Assembly: GCA_014379965.1 (NCBI GenBank)
Contig: JACMKU010000082.1
Span: 1 to 41,508, forward strand
Length of the DNA: 41,508 nucleotides
Origin: Chitinophagaceae bacterium
GTDB taxonomy: Bacteria > Bacteroidota > Bacteroidia > Chitinophagales > Chitinophagaceae
Reading direction: 5' to 3'
In this document: one piece after another, positions 35,841 through 41,508 of the stretch
Layout: the number at the start of each line of letters is the position of its first letter
Position numbering within the stretch: the stretch's first letter is position 1
Position numbers and translations under genes: made by a program
The notes under the pieces: model-generated
Seen by the model: only the letters and a program-made list of their open reading frames with translations
What the model was told of the DNA's origin: nothing
Database searches by the model: none

Positions 35841-36191
35841 ATGAAAAAGTATTCCAGAACACTATTGACGGCAGTCATCGTCTCCCTGATAGCCTTCGCC
35901 TGCAATGCCCAGGAGAAATCTTCAAACGTATCTACACATCCTAAATGGGTGTCTGACAAAGGTTATTGGGTTGTAGAAAGCAATATCAAAACTCCAAAAG
36001 ATCAAATCATACGGTTCTACAATAATGACCATGTCCTTATTTACAAAGAAACAGTCAAGGGAGTAAGGCTCAACCTCCAAAAGCGCCAGGTAAAGATGAA
36101 ACTGAAGAAAGTATTAGAAACTTCAGTTGTAGCCTGGGAACTGCGGAAAACACCAGAGGAGGAGAAGGAGTATGTGGCAAGGATGCTTTGA
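35841..36191 (+). CDS. Small exported protein of unknown function
   Basis: 116 residues, ATG 35841. Signal peptide or lipoprotein signal (MKKYSRTLLTAVIVSLIAFA followed by CNAQ, Cys21). The mature part is short and basic with a WVSDKGYWVVESNIKTPKDQ segment and a predicted beta-rich core (RFYNNDHVLIYKETVKGVRL). No family recognised. A family D repeat begins 4 nt after the stop, followed by the LytS-like kinase gene. Confidence 0.75.
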   Translation: MKKYSRTLLTAVIVSLIAFACNAQEKSSNVSTHPKWVSDKGYWVVESNIKTPKDQIIRFYNNDHVLIYKETVKGVRLNLQKRQVKMKLKKVLETSVVAWELRKTPEEEKEYVARML

Positions 36192-36195
36192 TAAA

Positions 36196-36270
36196 CAGGC
36201 AATAGGCAATAGACAATAGGCAATAGCGAGGTTAAATTTTGGCTATTGCCTATTGTCTATTGCATATTGG
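36196..36270. repeat. Intergenic hairpin, family D (GGCAATA heptamers)
   Basis: Left arm of iterated GGCAATA/GACAATA units, right arm its inverted copy. The core 22 bp (36206-36227 with 36242-36263) pair perfectly around a loop of only 14 nt, so the RNA would fold strongly. It begins 4 nt after the preceding stop codon. Automatic starts at 36239 for the kinase fall inside it. Confidence 0.92.
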
Positions 36271-36319
36271 ACCTTTAGGATATTTCGCTAAAACACGTTC
36301 GTCGCCAAAAATCAACCGT

Positions 36320-37534
36320 ATGACGACAATCCATACTTTCCATGTGCAGGAGAGAACTGAGGTTCGTAATTTTATGACAGTTCACATGCAACAATACCCG
36401 TTCATATTTTCCAACGAAAGTAAGTACCGCATCGAAAGGCACGTCGCCTTATGGATGTCCTGGTGGCTGTTCTCGGCAATACTCTATGCCTATACTTCGG
36501 GAGTAACTCTCTTCCCCCACTATAAACGCTTACCTATCTCCATGACGGATGCGTTTTTCTTTCTCGCTCCGCATATGTTTCTCTCCTATACACTGATGTA
36601 CGTCGTGATACCGAAGTTTGTATTGAAGGGACGCTACGTAACCGGCGTAGCCCTGGTGTTGATTTTATTCTTTCTTACTGCCTGTATATCCGCGTTGATT
36701 GGGCTTTATGTGCTACCACCCATTCGCCAGTCCTTGTTTGCAACCGATTATGCAGACTTTTTAAGGTATCCTGCCCCACTGGCATTCTATCTGTCACTAT
36801 TAGCCGGTCTTAGGGGCGCCATTACCATCGGTGGTCTCGCCGCCTCCATCAAGTTGATGAAGTATTGGTACATGAAAGAGCAGCGCAACCTCCAATTACA
36901 AAAAGAAAACATTGCGTCGCAACTGCAGTTGTTGACAGCGCAGGTTCATCCTCATTTCCTGTTCAATACCCTAAATAACATCTATTCTTATACTCAAAAT
37001 ACCTCCCCCGTAGCCTCGAAGCTCGTCTCTGGCTTGTCGGACATCCTTCGTTTCATACTTTATGAATGTAATCAACCGCTCGTCCCTTTGTCAAAGGAAT
37101 TGAAGATGATAAAAGACTACATTTCGCTAGAGCAGATCAGGTATGATAATAAGCTGGACCTTCACCTGGACCTGCCTGCCAATTCTAATGATCTGCAAAT
37201 AGCACCTTTGCTATTATTACCCTTGGTAGAAAACTGTTTCAAACATGGCACCAGCCATATGCTGGAACAACCCTGGATCAGTCTTCATATCAGCATCAGG
37301 GGGAATCAAATGAATATGAAACTGGTCAATGGAAAGACTGCTGAAGCGCAAACGGACGGCGCATCGGGTATCGGCGTGCAGAACGTCCGCAAAAGGCTTG
37401 AGATATTGTACCCAGGGAAACATGAATTGATTATCACTCCAGAGGAAGACGTATTCATCGTCAACTTAAAGTTAGAACTGGGGCAGCGAAAGATTCCGAT
37501 TGTAAAGCCTAACAGCGAATTGATTCATGCATGA
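36320..37534 (+). CDS. LytS-type sensor histidine kinase
   Basis: About 404 residues from ATG 36320; ATG 36374 is a reasonable alternative. The TTG at 36239 is inside a repeat and is rejected. Four membrane helices in the first about 180 residues, then a linker helix and the His_kinase domain of LytS/YehU type: AQVHPHFLFNTLNNIYSYT with phosphoacceptor His at about 212, N-box LPLVENCFKHG, and G-box GIGVQNVRKRLEILYPG. No extracellular sensor domain is recognisable beyond the membrane part. It overlaps the response regulator gene by 8 nt, so the pair is translationally coupled. Confidence 0.93.
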   Translation: MTTIHTFHVQERTEVRNFMTVHMQQYPFIFSNESKYRIERHVALWMSWWLFSAILYAYTSGVTLFPHYKRLPISMTDAFFFLAPHMFLSYTLMYVVIPKFVLKGRYVTGVALVLILFFLTACISALIGLYVLPPIRQSLFATDYADFLRYPAPLAFYLSLLAGLRGAITIGGLAASIKLMKYWYMKEQRNLQLQKENIASQLQLLTAQVHPHFLFNTLNNIYSYTQNTSPVASKLVSGLSDILRFILYECNQPLVPLSKELKMIKDYISLEQIRYDNKLDLHLDLPANSNDLQIAPLLLLPLVENCFKHGTSHMLEQPWISLHISIRGNQMNMKLVNGKTAEAQTDGASGIGVQNVRKRLEILYPGKHELIITPEEDVFIVNLKLELGQRKIPIVKPNSELIHA

Positions 37535-38243
37535 TATAAATACCATACGGTGTCTAATCGTAGACGATGAACCGCTAGCAAGGCAGATCATTCGTCGCTA
37601 TATTGAGCAGGTACCCATCCTCCAATTGTCCGGCGAATGTGGCAATGCGCTGCAGGCTTTCGCACTACTACAGCAGCAGGAAGTAGACCTCATCTTCCTT
37701 GACATCCGGATGCCGCAGTTAAATGGGAATGATTTCCTAAAGACTTTAAAGAATCCACCTAAGGTGATCTTTACGACCGCGTATTCAGAATATGCCCTCG
37801 AAGGATATGAATTGGACGTAGTTGACTATTTGATGAAGCCCATTCCCTTCGATCGGTTTCTGAAGGCCGTAAACAAGGCGTACCAGCATTCTACTTTTAA
37901 GAGCGATGCCAATCCGGCACAGGACGACAGGAAAACAGACTCTTTCGTCTATTTCCGCGCCGATCGAAAGATGATCAAGGTGATGCTGAATGATATCCTA
38001 TACATCGAGAGTATGAAGGATTACATTAAGGTGATCACTGCCACGGGTACCATTATTACCAAGCAGTCAATCAGTTCAGTTGAGGCAATGCTTCCGGAAA
38101 AAGACTTTATACGAAGCCATCGTTCTTACATTGTTTCTTCCCGCCATATAAAATCATTCACCTCCGAGTTGATCGAGATACATGATACGGAGATACCGAT
38201 TGGTAAGCTGTTTAGGAATGAAGTCCTTAAGGTACTGGGATGA
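37527..38243 (+). CDS. LytTR-family response regulator
   Basis: 238 residues, ATG 37527, overlapping the kinase gene by 8 nt. Receiver domain (1 to about 120) with the acidic pocket IVDDE (11-15), phosphoacceptor Asp59 in LIFLDIRMP, and the conserved Lys in YLMKPIPF. LytTR DNA-binding domain (about 140-238: FVYFRADRKMIKVMLNDILY, IRSHRSYIVSSRHIKSF). It is the cognate partner of the LytS-like kinase. Target genes cannot be read from the window. A family B repeat begins 5 nt after the stop. Confidence 0.95.
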   Translation: MHDINTIRCLIVDDEPLARQIIRRYIEQVPILQLSGECGNALQAFALLQQQEVDLIFLDIRMPQLNGNDFLKTLKNPPKVIFTTAYSEYALEGYELDVVDYLMKPIPFDRFLKAVNKAYQHSTFKSDANPAQDDRKTDSFVYFRADRKMIKVMLNDILYIESMKDYIKVITATGTIITKQSISSVEAMLPEKDFIRSHRSYIVSSRHIKSFTSELIEIHDTEIPIGKLFRNEVLKVLG

Positions 38244-38248
38244 ATTTT

Positions 38249-38342
38249 AGTGAGTAGTGAATAGTGAGTGGTGAGTGGGTCGCTTACATTTGAAAATTAC
38301 TAAAAACGGGGGGCACTCACTATTCACTACTCACTATTCACT
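38249..38342. repeat. Intergenic inverted repeat, family B copy 2 (AGTGAGT heptamers)
   Basis: A perfect 22-bp pairing of 38249-38270 with 38314-38335. The left arm reads in clean heptamers (AGTGAGT, AGTGAAT, AGTGAGT, GGTGAGT) and ends inward in GGGTCG, as copy 1 does. It fills the gap between the convergent LytTR and DUF695 genes. Confidence 0.9.
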
Positions 38343-38349
38343 TGAGGTC

Positions 38350-39471
38350 TCACTCCTCCTCTTCCTCTGGATCGATTGTCTCCTCTACTTCATAAAACTC
38401 ATCCACCTTCTGCCAGTACTTGTCTTTTTCGATGAAAAAGCCCAGTGCTAATTCACCATCAAACTCCTCGGCGAATTTGTGCATCAGTAGGGAAGGTTGC
38501 TTGAAATTTTTTGCGTAGAAATAAGCGGTCCTGCAACCCATATAGGTCTTACTCGCCACATAGACGATATCCTGTTTCTCTGTGAGAAGGGTGACAATCT
38601 TTTCTTCTGTATCATGCAACAGTCGCAATGTTTCTTCGCCCGGCAGGCCGTGTTCAGCCTCAGTATACTCCATTTGGACACCTACCCACCAGGGAAATAC
38701 GGGCTTGTAAGGCCAGTCCTTTAACGATGTCACGGCAATCGCCATCATCACATTCCCTTCCTCATCCTCGCCCTCGATGGAATGATAAGTATCCTCCGGT
38801 GATTCAATGGTTGCGTGATCATATTTTTCAACAAATTCTTTCTCGCGCCAATTTAGATAATCACCGAGTTTGGTTACCGGTATTAGCTCGGACTTGTCCT
38901 CTGGTTCGGGGCCGGTCTCGAAATGATCGAGATGGAGGACGGTATTCAATTCTCCAAGCGCATTCTGAATATAGATGGCGGTCGCAGTTTGAAAATCGTC
39001 CTCTTCCTGCTCATTGTAATCTTTGTGTGTGAACACGGCGGATACCATATCAGGATAGGCTTCTTCTATAAGGGGGTAAAATTTTACTGTATGCTCATTA
39101 AATGCCTTGCCAAACATCTCGATGCTTATGTCGTCGAATCCCATCGGAGGCTTATGCGCAGTGAATCGCCATCCTTTCACCTGGGGCGCCTGTGATATTA
39201 GCTCCTCCACCTTTACGAATAATGCAATGTCACCATCGGCGGTAATTACCAGTTCGCTAGTAGTATCGTCGTATTTTCCGATCAACGCTTTGAACCAGGG
39301 ATTATAATTCTTCAACTGGTCCACGATTTGGTTCAATTGTTCGTGTGCCTTGTCTTCCGCGAGGTTCTCGATGTGCTTAAACCGCTTATGATTGGCGGTA
39401 AACCATTTCCAGAATGATGCGGGCGTATTCTTTTCCTTCGTGTTAGAGGCTGATTTCCCAGATTTGGACAT
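38350..39471 (-). CDS. DUF695-type protein
   Basis: 373 residues, ATG 39469-39471, 11 nt after the helicase stop, so cotranscribed with it. N-terminal half: SFWKWFTANHKRFKHIENLA, LNQIVDQLKNYNPWFKALIG, LVITADGDIALFVKVEELIS, as in the Bacteroidota DUF695 and related domains. C-terminal half (WPYKPVFPWWVGVQMEY, VASKTYMGCRTAYFYAKNFK) is a second domain of the same general kind. Acidic end (IDPEEEEE). No signal peptide. Function unknown. Confidence 0.6.
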   Translation of the reverse strand: MSKSGKSASNTKEKNTPASFWKWFTANHKRFKHIENLAEDKAHEQLNQIVDQLKNYNPWFKALIGKYDDTTSELVITADGDIALFVKVEELISQAPQVKGWRFTAHKPPMGFDDISIEMFGKAFNEHTVKFYPLIEEAYPDMVSAVFTHKDYNEQEEDDFQTATAIYIQNALGELNTVLHLDHFETGPEPEDKSELIPVTKLGDYLNWREKEFVEKYDHATIESPEDTYHSIEGEDEEGNVMMAIAVTSLKDWPYKPVFPWWVGVQMEYTEAEHGLPGEETLRLLHDTEEKIVTLLTEKQDIVYVASKTYMGCRTAYFYAKNFKQPSLLMHKFAEEFDGELALGFFIEKDKYWQKVDEFYEVEETIDPEEEEE

Positions 39472-39482
39472 GCATGAAATTA

Positions 39483-41508
39483 TTATGATTCCCCGGCTAA
39501 TCCTATAATTCGCAATTTCGCGTAGTTAAGCATGATCTTTTTTTCACCGTTCAATTCAAACTTTACAGTAGCTACGGGATTATGGGCGGCACCCTCCATT
39601 TTCGTTACTTCCCCGAAGCCGAATTTCTGGTGCTCGATTTTTTGTCCTACCTGGAGTTGCGATGTATCACTCGCAACGAAATCGGGGGATGGCACATGCT
39701 CTTTCGTTTGTTGACGTGTCGACGGAGTCAGGTAGGTTGGCTTCTTATTTTCCGTTTGTGTCTTAGAGCCCCAGCCACCGTTCGACGATGCACCGAAGCC
39801 CTTATTCATCCTGTCAAACGCGGAAGATCCGAAACCACCCTGGTTGCGCGATCCGCCTCCGGCGAAACTCCTATCTATATATTGATCGGGTAATTCGCCA
39901 ATGAAGCGGCTGGGTTCATTCTGAACGAGCGAACCGAACTTATATCGCGTGTTTGCGTAGGTGATCCACAACTTGCTTTTCGCTCGGGTGATGACAACAT
40001 AGAACAATCTACGTTCTTCCTCCAACTCCTCCCTCGTATTGATGCTCATTGCATTTGGAAACAGCATTTCCTCGAGACCTGCAGCAAAAACACAACCGAA
40101 CTCCAGACCTTTTGCGGCATGGATCGTCATCAACTTCACCGTATCTGCGTTGGGATCCTTTTCATCGGCGTCTGTCAACAGAGTTATCTGTTGCAGGTAA
40201 GCACCGAGTCCTTTATCGCCAACTTCCCCTTCCTCGCTGTCGGGACTCTCAGTCCATTCTTTTATACTATTCAGTAGCTCCTGTATGTTTTCGTATCGTT
40301 GTACCCCTTCTGTACTTTTATCGTTGAAGAGTTCCTTGACGATATTGGTTTGCCTGCCAACGTGGAAGGCGACCTCGTAGGCGTTCTTCGTGTTCAACAT
40401 GCTTGCGAAGCTCTTTATCATGATCACGAATTCCTCGATCGCCTGTAGCGTGCCGGCCTTGAATCCGAATCGTGGGCCATTCTCGAGGACTTCCCACATT
40501 GAAATATTATTTTCGTTAGCGGCGAGTATGGCCTTATCGACTGTCGTCTTACCAATGCCTCTTGCAGGAAAGTTGATGATCCTCTTTAATGCTTCCTCAT
40601 CTTTAGGATTTACCAACATGCGGAGGTAGGCCACGAGGTCCTTGATTTCCTTTCTCTGGTAGAAGCTAATACCACCATAGATCGTATAGGCTATACCCAT
40701 CCTTCGAAGGCTTTCTTCAAACGCGCGGCTCTGGGCATTGGTACGGTAAAGAATTGCGAAGTCCTTATTATTATAGTGGTTTCGCAGTTTTTGTTCCTGG
40801 ATTGTATCTGCTACGAATTTACCTTCTTCGTTATCTGTCATTGTGCGGACGAGTCGAATTTTCTCGCCTTCGGCGTTCTCCGTAAACAGTACCTTTTCTA
40901 TTTGGCCTTTATTGTTACTAATGATCTCGTTGGCCACGTGGAGGATGCTCTGCGTACTCCGGTAGTTTTGTTCAAGCTTGACCACTTTCACGTCGTCGTA
41001 GTCTTTCTGGAATTGAAGAATATTCTCGATAGTGGCCCCGCGGAAACCATAGATGCTCTGGGCATCATCGCCTACCACGCACACATTTTCATGCATGGCC
41101 CCCAACAGTTTTATGATCTCGTACTGGGCGGGATTCGTATCCTGGTACTCATCGATGAGGATATATTTGAACTTGTGCTGGTACTTGCTGAGGCTCTCGG
41201 GAAAATTCTTTAGCAGCTCATAGAACTTGAGAAGCAGGTCGTCGAAGTCCATCGCGCCGTTCTTAAAACAGCGTTGAACATATGCGGCATAAATCTGTGC
41301 GATGGCGGGCCTGTTGGAGCGCGTGTCTTCCTGCTGTAGATAATAGTCGTTGGAATATTCTACTGGTCCCACCAATGCATTTTTTGCAGAGGAGATTCGA
41401 TTGTATATTGTACTTGGTTTATAGTGTTTATCATCGAGGTTCATCTCGTTGATCACCGTCTTGACGACGCTCTTGGCATCATCGGTATCGTAGATAGTAA
41501 AATTGTTA
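39483..41508 (-). CDS. UvrD/PcrA-type superfamily 1 helicase (partial, N-terminus off the right edge)
   Basis: The frame stays open to the right edge (first complete codons read NNFTIYDTDDAKSVVKT), so the start and the ATP-binding P-loop lie outside. Visible motifs: Walker B YILIDEYQDTNPAQ, motif III VVGDDAQSIYGFRGA, motif IV LEQNYRSTQSIL, motif V MTIHAAKGLEF and motif VI EEERRLFYVVITRAK. After a Gly/Ser-rich linker (GGGSRNQGGFGSSAFDR) comes the PcrA C-terminal Tudor-like domain (VGQKIEHQKFGFGEVTKMEG). It unwinds DNA in repair and in restart of stalled forks. The DUF695 gene follows after 11 nt. Confidence 0.96.
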   Translation of the reverse strand, partial: NNFTIYDTDDAKSVVKTVINEMNLDDKHYKPSTIYNRISSAKNALVGPVEYSNDYYLQQEDTRSNRPAIAQIYAAYVQRCFKNGAMDFDDLLLKFYELLKNFPESLSKYQHKFKYILIDEYQDTNPAQYEIIKLLGAMHENVCVVGDDAQSIYGFRGATIENILQFQKDYDDVKVVKLEQNYRSTQSILHVANEIISNNKGQIEKVLFTENAEGEKIRLVRTMTDNEEGKFVADTIQEQKLRNHYNNKDFAILYRTNAQSRAFEESLRRMGIAYTIYGGISFYQRKEIKDLVAYLRMLVNPKDEEALKRIINFPARGIGKTTVDKAILAANENNISMWEVLENGPRFGFKAGTLQAIEEFVIMIKSFASMLNTKNAYEVAFHVGRQTNIVKELFNDKSTEGVQRYENIQELLNSIKEWTESPDSEEGEVGDKGLGAYLQQITLLTDADEKDPNADTVKLMTIHAAKGLEFGCVFAAGLEEMLFPNAMSINTREELEEERRLFYVVITRAKSKLWITYANTRYKFGSLVQNEPSRFIGELPDQYIDRSFAGGGSRNQGGFGSSAFDRMNKGFGASSNGGWGSKTQTENKKPTYLTPSTRQQTKEHVPSPDFVASDTSQLQVGQKIEHQKFGFGEVTKMEGAAHNPVATVKFELNGEKKIMLNYAKLRIIGLAGES

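Noticed and set aside
36239..36319. TTG start for the LytS-like kinase
   Set aside because: Lies in the right arm of the family D hairpin; ATG 36320 or 36374 fits the family better.
18642..38342. CRISPR arrays
   Set aside because: Repeats are short degenerate units with inverted symmetry and no unique spacers; no cas genes.

Overview
The window looks like a chromosomal segment of a Bacteroidota bacterium, most likely a member of the Chitinophagaceae. Evidence: a SusC/SusD pair, a type IX secretion sorting domain, a DUF5606 protein, LytS/LytTR signalling, and promoters that fit the Bacteroidota form (TTTG, about 20 nt, TAnnTTTG). Family names come from recognising motifs by eye; no database search was run. 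No tRNA, rRNA, CRISPR array or prophage was seen.

Layout. 1-16395, minus strand: a glycan-uptake cluster. Read 5' to 3' it encodes a secreted GH13 amylase-like enzyme with a type IX tail, a Nudix-fold regulator with a degenerate Nudix box, SusC, SusD, a terminator-like hairpin, and three tandem paralogous FG-GAP/ASPIC-UnbV lipoproteins (the last runs off the left edge). 16511-20524, plus strand: ligA, a patatin-like lipase and a DUF2461 protein. 20682-21903, minus strand: asd (aspartate-semialdehyde dehydrogenase), preceded by what looks like a complete ribosome-mediated attenuator. 21956-23662, plus strand: a lamin-tail-domain surface protein. 25610-23718, minus strand: an ECF sigma factor, a probable anti-sigma factor and two Spy/CpxP-like envelope proteins. 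28697-25803, minus strand: an outer-membrane beta-barrel receptor. 28892-31316, plus strand: a DUF5606 protein and an M3 oligoendopeptidase, then a candidate small RNA. 31494-33032: a Fur-family regulator and SCO1 (minus) divergent from a MerC-like protein (plus), with a palindrome over the promoter. 33184-35549, minus strand: VanZ-like, a small membrane protein, a GH25 lysozyme and a RAYT-type transposase with a damaged HUH motif. 35841-38243, plus strand: a small exported protein and a LytS/LytTR two-component pair. 38350-41508, minus strand: a DUF695 protein and a UvrD/PcrA helicase cut by the right edge.

Two things stand out. First, the asd leader encodes a 14-residue peptide in which 10 residues are Thr, Lys, Met or Ile, the amino acids made through Asd. 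It is followed by an 11-bp antiterminator and a competing intrinsic terminator, all behind a good promoter. Second, seven intergenic hairpins of five unrelated sequence families share one design: arms built from iterated 7-9-nt units, facing an inverted copy, placed 0-25 nt from a stop codon. Several automatic gene starts fall inside these elements and were corrected.
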